Origin: Patiria miniata
Lineage: Eukaryota > Echinodermata > Asteroidea > Valvatida > Asterinidae
Assembly: GCF_015706575.1 (NCBI RefSeq)
Contig: NW_024037047.1
Span: forward strand, 9,242,632-9,306,631
Reading direction: 5' to 3'
Length of the DNA stretch: 64,000 nt
A program made the position numbers and the translations under genes. Below are positions 28,901 to 37,700 of the stretch, one piece after another. The notes beneath the pieces were generated by a model. The model worked only from the letters and a program-made list of their open reading frames with translations, was not told where the DNA came from and made no database searches. The first letter of the stretch is position 1. The number at the start of each line of letters is the position of its first letter.

Positions 28901-30552
28901 CAAGAGGCAATAATCTGGTAGAGTGTTTATGATATCTGCCAAGACGGGGGCATCACGATCGTCGCCCTTGAGCCAAGCCTCTGTGATAGCCAGGATATCA
29001 AGATTTTCAGACATGATGAAGTCACAGATTTCAGTAGTTTTGTTCATCATGGAGTGTGCGTTCCAAAACGCCACTCTGCTGCGTGGTATATGACGAGTGT
29101 TGATCAAGGGAACGGTGATATTGTTTGTGAAAATAGGATGCTCATTGTAGCATTGGCTTTGTTGTGGTCTCTCTGTGTTTGATATGATCACAGGGATACG
29201 TTTCTGTCTCTTTTCCCAAGACCTTCCACCTCTTTTTGTGGGTTTCGACGAGGATATCCCAAGGTTTTTCAGTGCCACATACACCTCGGGAGAAACTCTG
29301 TTCTTGACCAAGCTAAAAGGCTTGAGTTCATCTCCCCTGTAGTGGTACCTACATGTACGATGCAAACAATTCATGGTACCCAATGTGAATAGAATCACTA
29401 CAATAGAGAACAATGCAGAGTTACCCATGCCTGCAGATGAACCCAGTCATGCTGCGTGGTGAAGACTGAAAGGCAGAGATTCAATGGGGATTACTGTACT
29501 GTTGTGGCTATGGGCTGGCTGTAATAGTAGTATGGCGGCTCACTGGTGCAGTGTAGACTCACATGCAAAATGTTCAAACACTGAGTCAAGGAGATGAGGG
29601 TTACCAACGGCACTCAGAAGTGTCAAGCAAAATCCATATCACCAATGGAAGAGCTGGTAGGTAACAGGTTGAGGTTTTTCTCAGGTAAACGATTGCAAAA
29701 GTAACATAGAGCAGACAGAAAACGGGAGTGCAACCTTTCGGCGCAACTCGTGTAGGCCATTTGATAAAGATAATTCCATTGTATAACAAAGCAATTGTTA
29801 CATGTGATACAATCCATTGGTTTTACACCTTGGAGTTAATAATATTTATGGATATATATAAAGTACCATTAATTACATAACCTGCTCACCATACTGTTAT
29901 GTATTTGGAGGTCATAGTCTGGCCTTAAGGAAAATGAGTCAGTTACTTGCACTGCATTGAAACAAGCTTAAAGGTGCAGTACTGTCATGAGGCCCTGTCA
30001 TACATAACATTTAACCATGACAACCGTTGCCAGGCAGCACTAATTCAAAACTTAAGGTTTATGGACCAAATATCATACAGTTTACAATGTTCCCCTCCCC
30101 AGTTCGGAGAAAGCATGGTCCTGATTAGGTAAAATTGAAGGTGTTTTTGAAACTGTGTCCATTATGTGGTATTATACGTGATATACATAATTTGCATACG
30201 TTTACACTGTGAGTCTGAAAGGTTACAGTGATGTGTTACATGACATTAAATACAGTTAGGGTTTAAAGATTTTCATTATGAGATAATGATGATTTCAATT
30301 TGATCCTTTTCTGCAGTGTTGAGCTTGCAAGACTACTGTTGCCGTGTGATAGTCAACTGCACGTCCACTTACACAATCGACAAACTGCCTCTACCGCCCC
30401 AAATGAGGTCGCGTCTCAAATCGTTCGCTGACGCCAACCACATGAACCGCTATCTGCTGCCCCCATTGGACTTGCGCTCCAAGAAGCGCAGAACTATACT
30501 GAATGTTATGGACCCACCGTACTCGTCGCGGAAAAGCTGCGTCATATCGTGA
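10924..30552 (+). CDS. RAB40: Rab40-type small GTPase with SOCS box
   Basis: RAB40 proteins are Rab-like GTPases that use a C-terminal SOCS box to bind Elongin B/C and Cullin 5, forming a ubiquitin ligase at membranes. Coding exons are 10924-11083, 19087-19147, 22308-22446, 23494-23716 and 30317-30552. All junctions are GT-AG with matching phases, giving 272 aa. The P-loop is GDSDVGKGE (residues 24-32), with Gly where most Rabs have Ser/Thr after the Lys, as is usual for RAB40. Switch II is WDTSGQGRF, and IGNRLHLA replaces the standard NKxD base-recognition motif. The SOCS box starts at SLQDYCCR with the Cul5-box KLPLPP. The protein ends CVIS, a CAAX prenylation signal. The ATG at 10924 is chosen because no in-frame ATG lies between it and the acceptor at 10777. 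Intron 4 is invaded by an antisense retrotransposon. Confidence 0.95.
11095..11200 (+). repeat. SINE-like interspersed repeat fragment
   Basis: Just after the RAB40 exon 1 donor, the sequence CCCCAGCTAG followed by GGGGAGAGAGGTGAGTTGGG and TAAAGTGGCTTGCTGAAGG closely parallels the copy at 19222-19445, which has GTGGAGAGAGGCAAGTGAAG and TAAAGTGGCTTGCCCATGG. Two related copies in the same intron show that it is an interspersed repeat. Confidence 0.65.
11735..12010 (+). mobile_element. MITE-like element, copy 1 of a two-copy family
   Basis: This block aligns, with substitutions and small indels, to the reverse complement of about 59675-59940 in GDE1 intron 5. Shared landmarks in order are GCTGTTGCTGTGAT, TCATTGAAAATATTTGTGAG (one difference in the other copy), ATTCTGGCAACTTTTG and TCTGCCTT-AATGACATC. 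The ends GTGATATCATTT (11749) and TTAATGACATCGC (ending 11989) are inverted repeats of each other, as expected for a small DNA transposon. No transposase ORF and no clear target duplication are seen. Confidence 0.7.
15890..15985 (+). repeat. tRNA-derived SINE fragment
   Basis: A box-A-like CAGTTGGCTCAGTCC is followed about 50 bases later by a canonical RNA polymerase III box B, GGTTCGAATCCC. The acceptor and T stems do not pair as in a functional tRNA, and no anticodon arm forms, so this is a tRNA-derived SINE head rather than a tRNA gene. Confidence 0.6.
19013..19058. repeat. short tandem duplication (22-23 bp unit x2)
   Basis: The segment CGGAATTCAAAACTACAATG occurs twice in direct succession just 30 bp upstream of the RAB40 exon 2 acceptor. 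It is probably a simple slippage duplication. Confidence 0.75.
19222..19445 (+). repeat. SINE-like interspersed repeat with box-B-like tail
   Basis: The block includes GGGATGCTAGTCCATCGCAG, then CCTGGGTGGAGAGAGGCAAG and TGGCTTGCCCATGGACACAA, and ends near GGATTCAAACCCC. That last motif resembles a Pol III box B. A diverged partial copy sits at 11095-11200. Sequences of this type are common interspersed repeats in marine invertebrate genomes, though the formal family cannot be named here. Confidence 0.6.
19745..20135. repeat. ACATGTAC-rich alternating palindromic simple sequence
   Basis: The stretch is packed with ACATGTACATGTAC, GTACACATGTACACATG, ACATACATGTAC and CCGGTACGTGTACGTAC. Because ACATGT and GTAC are self-complementary, the region can form many alternative hairpins. 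Shorter tracts of the same type occur throughout the RAB40 introns. Confidence 0.7.
23717..26120. other. RAB40 intron 4, part left of the retrotransposon
   Basis: There is no exon. The stretch contains C runs at about 23830 and 24518-24529, and a G-rich tract at 25527-25553 that could form a G-quadruplex. The sequence is otherwise unremarkable and AT-rich. No gene or named repeat was recognised. Confidence 0.35.
26121..29460 (-). mobile_element. L2/CR1-type non-LTR retrotransposon, antisense in RAB40 intron 4
   Basis: The element reads on the minus strand. Downstream of its ORF is a short 3' UTR with TTGCGCTATATAAGACTG, ending in an (ATT)n microsatellite at about 26141-26122; such 3' tails are typical of the L2/CR1 group. 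The 5' limit is not sharp: sequence just past the ORF start at 29428 still looks element-like, and the true end could lie up to about 29800. No target-site duplication is evident, which is usual for this group. The uninterrupted ORF suggests a young insertion. Confidence 0.85.
26219..29428 (-). CDS. retrotransposon endonuclease/reverse transcriptase ORF (1069 aa, intact)
   Basis: This is a single open frame carrying both enzymatic domains of a target-primed retrotransposon. An N-terminal extension of about 115 residues precedes an apurinic-type endonuclease domain. That domain has WNAHSM (near residue 120), ITEAWL, GDFNIH (about 265) and PSDH with the catalytic His (about 327). The reverse transcriptase follows, with [28 protein letters not shown] (first catalytic Asp), [14 protein letters not shown] and the active-site YADDTQLY near residue 785. 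The C-terminal [12 protein letters not shown] and WNALPSPLR segments are typical of L2/CR1 ORF2 products. No stop or frameshift interrupts it, and all three catalytic Asp positions are present. The ATG at 29428 is the first in frame, but a longer N-terminus is possible. It is not part of the host RAB40 gene. Confidence 0.93.
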   Translation of the reverse strand: MGNSALFSIVVILFTLGTMNCLHRTCRYHYRGDELKPFSLVKNRVSPEVYVALKNLGISSSKPTKRGGRSWEKRQKRIPVIISNTERPQQSQCYNEHPIFTNNITVPLINTRHIPRSRVAFWNAHSMMNKTTEICDFIMSENLDILAITEAWLKGDDRDAPVLADIINTLPDYCLLKLPRKGKSGGGICIILRKNYKTTTKVHSFQTFECLEVTISSHKRDPLTLVTIYRPPIAGKGLTISHFFGEFSKLLETVNLLTSHAVICGDFNIHVDCSHKPETKSLNDLLSSAGLKQLISQPTHSHGHTLDLLIVSEHEHCVEGVSVINAMPSDHASVTFSAALSRPAATKTKVRFRNLRGIDITSFKSDIENSFARVNQTDSLALDSKVNLFNHTLKTTLDHHAPVRSTEVQLRPHAPWYDDSLRVLKRKKRSKERKWMKSNLAVDQLAMHQSLSEYYTALKAAKTRYQRQKITNSSQSDLFRIVRSLTSEQLPQVLPLHNSKKELAQKFICFFEEKVHGLRLALDMAAAPQQLQIHSVPTQHSLAKFHSVLEAEVLKIIKSTKIKTCSLDPAPANVISRCTDTLLPAIVDITNQSLQSGVFPAALKSALITPVLKKPSLNPDILQNFRPISNLPFIGKVIERAVIQQLTSHLTKHSLLATFQSAYRRRYSVETALVRVYNDLLLSLDSKDEAILVLLDLTAAFDTVDHSILLTRLNHRFGLEGCVLDWVASYLSGRQQSVIIGEERSDPVSLKWGVPQGSALGPLLFVCYTTPIQDIIELHGLSHAMYADDTQLYISVKPSDRNLATQQIEKCLCDIRAWMSTNYLVLNDGKMEVLHLSSSHARGSIKIPHVTAGDFQATPSESVRDLGVIFDCHLTMRPQVNAVCRKASFALKRIGKIRRSLDKRSTEILVHALVTSLLDNCNCLLTGLPDKEIDKLQRIQNSAARLVSLSKKCNHITPTLKSLHWLPIRQRIRYKTLLLTFKALNGTAPSYITELLQPHHPPRSLRSSSQGFLTTTIPRTKSYGSKAFSHVSPKLWNALPSPLRTAPTIDNFKSNLKSHLFQLAYSHSL
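29461..30316. other. RAB40 intron 4, part right of the retrotransposon
   Basis: AT-rich intron up to the CTTTTCTGCAG acceptor of RAB40 exon 5. It may include the 5' UTR of the antisense retrotransposon. No other feature is supported. Confidence 0.35.
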
Positions 30553-31046
30553 TAGGATGCAATCTTGTTGTCTGCAGTATGGTCCCGCCACGTCAAGACT
30601 GTCGCCCTTGTTGTGTTTCATGCAAAACAGTTTTCAGTGGATGTACGTGATGCAGATGTAGGTACATTTGTACCAAGCCAGGAGCTGAATCTCATTGGAG
30701 ACTTCTTAGCCAATCAGCATTGCCCTTCATCATGATGGGTCTGCCAGGGGTCAACAGGTCAATTTCAACCATACAAAGCCATGGGAAGGAGGTTGATGAA
30801 TAAGGATCGCCATTACACATTCTGTTCAGCTAAAAAGCTACTACATGCATTACATGAACAAGAAATTCTGGTTGAGTGTCATACAATGCATTCAGCAGTG
30901 TTAAATGTAAAGATAATGGCTGCGATCTACATGTAACGTCCTCAATTCTCCAAAATCTTCCAAACCTCTTAGTAGACTTTTAATGAAAACAAAAGTATGA
31001 CATCAACTACATGATGCTTATCAATGCCTACAGTGATCTAATTGTT

Positions 31047-31206
31047 GTGTCCGTGCAACAAGGTCGTATCTCCTAAAATGGCGTGTGACGTCATGTACAA
31101 AAAACACGAGTTTTCAATTTCAAAAGGTTGTATCTCGCTTAAGATAACCCGGATGTACACACAAAGTCAATGGACGTCGCGAGATACGACCTTGTTGCAC
31201 AGACAA
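31047..31206. mobile_element. MITE-like element with perfect 20-bp inverted repeats
   Basis: GTGCAACAAGGTCGTATCTC at 31053-31072 is the exact reverse complement of 31181-31200. Weaker complementarity continues a few bases outward. The 108-bp centre is non-coding. Two further partial copies of the end motif, ACGACTTTGTTGCA and ATGACCTTGTTGCA, lie just downstream (31216-31256), so the motif occurs four times in 210 bp. Confidence 0.75.
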
Positions 31207-31282
31207 TTCGCACAATACACGACTTTGTTGCAGAATGAGTTATGACCTTGTTGCACTGACGTAATATCTATGTCTTGGGCGT

Positions 31283-31360
31283 AACCCCAACCTTCCAAAA
31301 TCCTTCAAAATCCCCCTGGAATCTTTTGATAATTTGCAGGATTGAGGAAGTTCAACCCAA
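31283..31360. repeat. short hairpin repeat family, copy a
   Basis: CCAACCTTCCAAAATCCTTC followed by CCCCCTGGAATCTTTTGATAA and GGATTGAGGAAGTT matches the other copies of an 80-90 bp imperfect-palindrome repeat at 36231, 42098, 45495 and 46836. Confidence 0.6.
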
Positions 31361-33859
31361 CTACTGAACTCCTAATGTACATAGGCCCTGATACCCACTG
31401 AAAGTTTTGGAGTACAAAGATTTGCCATTTAGTTCTTGCATGTCAGAGAAGCCGTGCAAGGCCGAGTCTGAGTCACAAATCCTTTTGGTCGGTGGACCGG
31501 CGCTGACTCAGAACGAAACACATTCAAGAATCCACTGACTCGGCAACTTTGACTGGAGAAGAGGAAGCAGTTTCTTACTCCCTTGGGAGCAAGCAAGTTT
31601 GTCATCTTCTTAAAAGCCGTACGTGACTGATGACTGGTTACCCAAAGTTTTTGAGTTTGACTTTTTGTTGTTTTAATAATTGGACCTTTTCTGTTGGCTG
31701 AAGTGTGAAACTCTACAGTTTAATTTTTGACTTCCTAGCCTGAAGATTTATTATTTTTTTTAATCTGAAAGGGAAACTCTTCCGTTTGATTATCTGTTAG
31801 TACGAGTCAGCAGAGTTGTACACGAGCCAATCACAAGAAGGGTCAAGAGAAAGGAGTATTTTGAGGTTTCATTCTGCCTTAAATTTCTATCGTCGAGACG
31901 CTGAGAAACTACGAACTGAAATCTCTCACTGGGGATATTTTGAATGACTGGTTTCCTTTTTGTTTGATGATTAGACATACAACATATTTGATATCATTAG
32001 TTAATCGGCCTGGTTTTCTTGTATGCATCCGTGACGGCAATGTGTGCTAGTTATGTTTCTTTCTATTGCACAATTTTTCATTTCCATCATTGCTGATATG
32101 TGAACTCCGTGTAGCAATTGAAGATTTTGCTGTGACCTACTTATGAGGGCCTGTAAAAGACACATCGTATGCGCAACTTATGTGCATTAACCTATAGTGA
32201 CTGCGTGTTACACAAATGCATCAAACATGGTTGCACAGGGACAGTAATTTTGTGCTCAATTGTCACTCAAAAATATAGAGGGCTCACTTCTGCACAGAGT
32301 CCATATGTCGAGCATGAGTGCATTTTGTGAGGGTAAAAGACATCCGACGTTGACAATAATATACATGTTGCCTATTCTAATTTCACTGAAACAATGTGGC
32401 AGACAACCAAAACATTTTATAACAAGGTGAGGCTAAGATGAATCAGAAAGGACATTTCATGAATTTATTTCATGATATCACAAATGTTGTTTTTTACGCA
32501 AAGTGTTATAAACAAAATAATTCTGTTGTAAAGACATTTGCAATGCACTAGATGCAGTCTGCAATTTCATGGAGAAAATTTGCACCTTTTTAACATAAAA
32601 TTGCGATCTTATGAATTTTTTTTTAAAGAAAACATATGTCAGCATGTTCCTTTCAGGCCACCATAAGAGGCCATTGTAAAATCCGTTCTTGTAGTTGTGC
32701 ATTGATGGTAATTTTTCAAAGCATTGTAAATAGACTTGTACAGATGCTGCCATTATACACAAATGGTGCGTGAACGTGTTCTGTATATAGATGAAATTGT
32801 GAATAGATTTTAAAATGTATTCAATTTGGATGAGAATTACAAATGGCAGCAATAGATTAAAGAAACGAGCAAAAAAAAAAGTTATGCAAAAGTTCCATGC
32901 AGGCTAAAAGATAAAATGCATGGAATTTACACAACTCGTACATATTTTGGTGCATATTTTCCTCTAAATTTCACTGTAACTTGGCTCTTTACCATTCTTC
33001 AATATTTTTGATATACTTGTTGAAAATTTCAATTAATATTCAGTTGGAAGTTCATCATAGCTACGTGGAAAGTTTTGGCAAAACAAAAAATACAAATTGC
33101 ACATGTTGGTCTGTGAAGTGCTTTGGTTTAAATCAGAACCCTGGCTGAACAGGCTGAAAAATAGTGAAAAATTATAAATGTTCACAATGTTGCCATTAAC
33201 ATGGAATAAATTTGCTTCCACATTATAGTCATTCTTAAGTCATTTCATGTAAAAATCTCATGATGGTATAAAAGTAAGTTTAACCCTTACTTAGATCCCC
33301 AAATAAAATGTTTTCCCTTTTTACTTCCCACCACTGAGTGTGTTGGTTTGTGCAGTTTGGCCAGGAAATATTATGGTTTTATTCCTAATATCTCCAAATG
33401 TAGTTTTCCAACTTATTCCAGATTTCAAGAAAAGATTTGTAGACAACCCGCTTAAGGTCAGTTATTTGCAAGGTAATTTAGTTTGCCATATGTTTATTAT
33501 TGAGTATATGTTCCATAAAATCAGTTGTCTATTTATACATGCACATCAACTCTGTTGTTATTAACTCATAGCTGGTATTAGTTTTGAAACTTTTCTAGAA
33601 AAATTGGTTTGTAATTTTGTTTGAGAAATTACGTGATCCACCTGATTTTAATTATTTAAAAAGTCGTTTTTGTTGAAATATCTGTTGTTATGCAAATTCT
33701 TGTGTTAAACTGCTTTCTGCATATGCTTGAGAATGCCATGTGCTATTCATACAAAATTATGAAAAAGTTAATTATAAAAGAAAGTGTTTTGAAATGGTTT
33801 TACAAATTTGTTAGATTTTTGTTCAGTTTTATAATTAATAAAAAACCTAAAAAATCAGT

Positions 33860-34060
33860 TATCCAATCACACAGCGGGAATATAAGGATGCGCTCCTGTG
33901 TTCAGCAAAGAGTGATTTTGATTGGTTGAAAGTTTTCCATTGTGATTTTGCTGTACATTCAGCAATTTTTATTGGTTGACTTTATTTCCATGAGTCTGTT
34001 CAATTGATTCAATTGGTTAAAGATTTAACCAGTTTTCTTGTTACTTTTATTGGATGTTAT
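33860..34060. promoter_or_regulatory. cluster of ATTGG (inverted CCAAT) motifs
   Basis: Five CCAAT/ATTGG pentamers occur within 200 bp (ATCCAATCAC, GATTGGTTGA, ATTGGTTGAC, AATTGGTTAA, ATTGGATG). They lie about 700-900 bp upstream of the DESI-PUL start codon. They could bind NF-Y, but AT-rich sequence yields such motifs by chance, and their distance from the gene is large for a core promoter. Confidence 0.2.
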
Positions 34061-34753
34061 GTTTTGATGCTGTATGTGTTGCTGTCGTTATGGTGCTTGT
34101 GTTATAATGTAGGATAATTTTGACAGAATTTTGTGAATGAAATGAACACTTTAAATTTATTGTGAATACAGCAGTTTGTTTGAATTAAAGCCTAATTACA
34201 AACAAGAGACAGTGTCGTAAAATGTTCATCGTGTTGTTGTTTGACTGTGGACTCATCATATCGATATTTCTTTTCAAAATACTTGTCAAAATACTCATGA
34301 AATTAAAAGCAGAGGTAACGCCCCTCCCAGCCCTCCAGGCCTGCCTGCATTATTATAATGTTGAGGGCGCTCGACTGTTTTTTCGGCTGTCAAAATTTCA
34401 GTAGTCTGGTAATTTCTTCAATTAAAATCGTGCTCATGTTGAAAAAGGTACTAGACTACCTGCCGAAGGCTTGCATGTTTACAACTGCCTAGGTTTCTAA
34501 AAATTCGCACCATGAAGAACAGATAACGTACGGAGACAGTTGGCATCTATTCGTTGTATCGCGCAAAATATTAGGAACATAGAGGGTTCATGATATGGCA
34601 AATCATGAGTTTCGGCATGTGTAGAATGCGTAGAATGTCTAGACGAGATAGCGATGTCATCGGCACGAAAATAGCTCCAGAAAGAAGATTCGAGAGCGTG
34701 AAATAAGCGGACTTACTTGCTGAGCTCAATCACAAGGCAAGAACTAAGGAAAG

Positions 34754-37700
34754 ATGGAACAAACCCATGCGGTGAAGTTGTACGTTTACGACTTGACGAA
34801 GGGCCTTGCCGCCCAAATGTCCATGCCACTTCTCGGTGAGTTTCGGGAATTCTCTTGACCGCTGTACTGTTGACGGGGACTTCGGATTCTTTTCCCTCCA
34901 TGCCCTCATTTGGGAATACTGGGCTAGCAATTTTCTAAGATGGTTTCTCAAATGATCTGATGATTGACTGTTTAGTTCAAGCATGGTTAAATGGGATTGC
35001 CAAGTATTATTAATTGGCATAGGCCTAATTTACAATAGATAATTGTTTTGTTAAAATTAGGCATAAATTATGTGCAAATTTCATCATCAATCATCCCATT
35101 GTCAACATTTCTTTTGTTTTGTTTTTCAATTGAAATAACGTTTTGGTTCCTATCTTTATCCCTCCTCCACGGCAAAAACAAAAATAAGCGTCAAACTAAG
35201 AGTTGTGCAACATGTTCAACAATTAAACTGTTTAACCTTTTGTTTTAATTCTGGTTATACGGCAGTAAAACTACAAACTGTAGTATAGTAGTAGGCTAAC
35301 TTAACTAGTGTCATAATGACCTCATCTGCTCATGCCCAAAACATTCTTGTCATTGTTGATACATTAGTGATCACAGCTTCATTAAAGTTGTGATCTTTCT
35401 TTGATGATGCAGTCTTTTTTTCCCATTGCAGTTATGATATTTCGGAAAGATTCCCACATCTGGCCATCACTAATTTTTCCCTTCATTGACCTATTAGCCA
35501 TCTGAAAGTGATAGTATGTCCTTAAAAGTCAAATTTAGGAGGGAAAATATTGAATTATTTACTGAGAAAACACTTACTTAGAAATGTTCAGACCAGTCTC
35601 ATACGGTTTGTGCACAGGGTGACAAGTGATGACCAGATATGGGAATCTTTCAAATATTTCATTAGATTTGTCCAAACTACAGCTTGCACATATTATATTC
35701 ATTTTTTTTCGTCATTTATGTTTACAGTGGAGCAAGATTAAAATATTAGCATGTAGCTTTGCGAGTCTATGCTTCATTGTTTGCATTTATTTTGGAATAT
35801 TTAGTTTTGTTTCAAAGAAGACAGTAATTTTTCAGGGAAAAACTTGGTCAGAGTATCTGAACAGAAGGCATCAGTAGTTTGTTGAAAAATTCACTTTACA
35901 AAATTATTTTGTACTTCTAGATCATATTTGTTAACACAAATGGATTTGTAAACTGTTCATTGTACTGTACAGCAAAAGTTATTTTTCTGCTGGTATGACA
36001 ATGTACTACATTGTAAATTTTAGCACTGTACATCTAAGAACTTATATTTACACTGTATTGTTTGCAAATGATAATAACCGTTTTGACTGTTGGTTTTTTC
36101 CTCAGGAAAGCATCTGGATGGGGTTTGGCATACAAGCGTCGTGGTCTTTGGAAGAGAGTACTTCTATGGTGGAGGGGGAATAGAAAGCTGCAAACCAGTA
36201 AGAAAGTCTGACTCATATGTCAATACCACAACCTTCATATCCTCCTAAATCCACTACAAGATTTGGGAGGATTTTGCATGTTGAAGGAAGACAGAGCCCA
36301 GCCTCTTGTAACCTTCCTACTGTTTGATCAGGCACAGACAGTCAAAAATCTCTACCACTTCCTCTGCCATGCATTTGTGTACAGACTGGTAAAAAACAGT
36401 CAGATCACATTCGTGTAGACACTGTGACTAGTCAAATTTCATCAACAGACAAAAGAGGTAATTGATAGGTACAGCTGGCATATCAATCACCTCCAGTCAA
36501 AACATGGTTATATTAAATTAAATAAGGAGATTCATAATGTTCAAAAAAGTATCTTGACTATAACACCCTGAACAAATGAAGTGCATTCACACAAGGTTAA
36601 ACAGCTCCCTCTCTGTTCATGCACAGAGTCTATCTGCAAGGCAATTGTTAACCTGCAAGATTTTTTTCTCCCTTGTTTTTTTTCGGCACTGTTTGTAGAG
36701 TGGCACCATACTTGGCCAGCCAAACCAGGTGCATGAGATGGGCACCACTCAAGTTGACTACACAATCTGGCTGGAGTACATGGGGGGACTGGGCTGCGAT
36801 GAATTCAGGTAAGGGCACCAGGGAATGATCGTTGGCCGTCAGATTAGAGATGTGTTACTTCCAGTCATGGGTACCAGTGAAAAACACTGAATCATTGACA
36901 AATTGTCTACTCTTGCCTATCTCAGGGCCGTACCCAATACCCTCCAGCTGTTGGTATCAGCTCATCAGTTTCACAATATTGTGTGGAGAAAGTGCAAAAC
37001 ATCATACTTCTGTGGCCTTCTCTGACCTATTATTGTATTAAAATAAAAAAAAATTAAAATGGCCTGATAGTTCAGCCTTAGCAGGGCCTTCTTCAGAGGT
37101 AAATGACAGAGGAACATTCGCCTCTGTCATTTGCCTCGGAAGAAAGCCTTGCTAAGGCTGAAATATCAGGCTATTTATTTTTTTATTTGTAAATATTCCA
37201 AGTCACTCTAGTCAGTTAGCAGTTTGCAGCAGTTTAATTCATTTTCATCTATTATTGTAGGAAAGATTTCCATATACGAAGTTCACTCAACACCCTGTGT
37301 ACAAACCCTATGAGATTGGACTGAAAAATTCTAAGTGTTTTCTAAGAAAATGCTTGTATTTTCTCACTGCTCAAATTGACTTTGATGACATGAAATTGCT
37401 ATCTGGGGGCTTGTTAGTCAATACAGAGGAAAATTAGTGAACTTCGTATATGGAAATCTTTCCCTGAGGACTTCAGGAAATTTCATTACAAGCACCCTTG
37501 ATATGGCAGTGGGTTCGAGCATTATACCTAGCGCCCCAACGAAACAGCACTGTCCTCCCCGATGCCTATATCATACAGGGGCTATTGTATGGATTCTGGC
37601 CAAAGGTTATCTATTCTTAACATTGTTTTCTTTATCTTTTTTTTTGCAGTGGTGAGCGCTACAATCTGTTTGAGCACAACTGCAACACGTTCAGCAATGA

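Larger units (their letters stand above)
30553..34753. other. RAB40 3' UTR and intergenic region to the DESI-PUL gene
   Basis: No coding exon is recognisable. Contents are an inverted-repeat element at 31047-31206, one copy of the short hairpin repeat at 31283-31360, and an ATTGG-motif cluster at 33860-34060. The last few hundred bases before 34754 should hold the promoter of the next gene. Confidence 0.4.
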
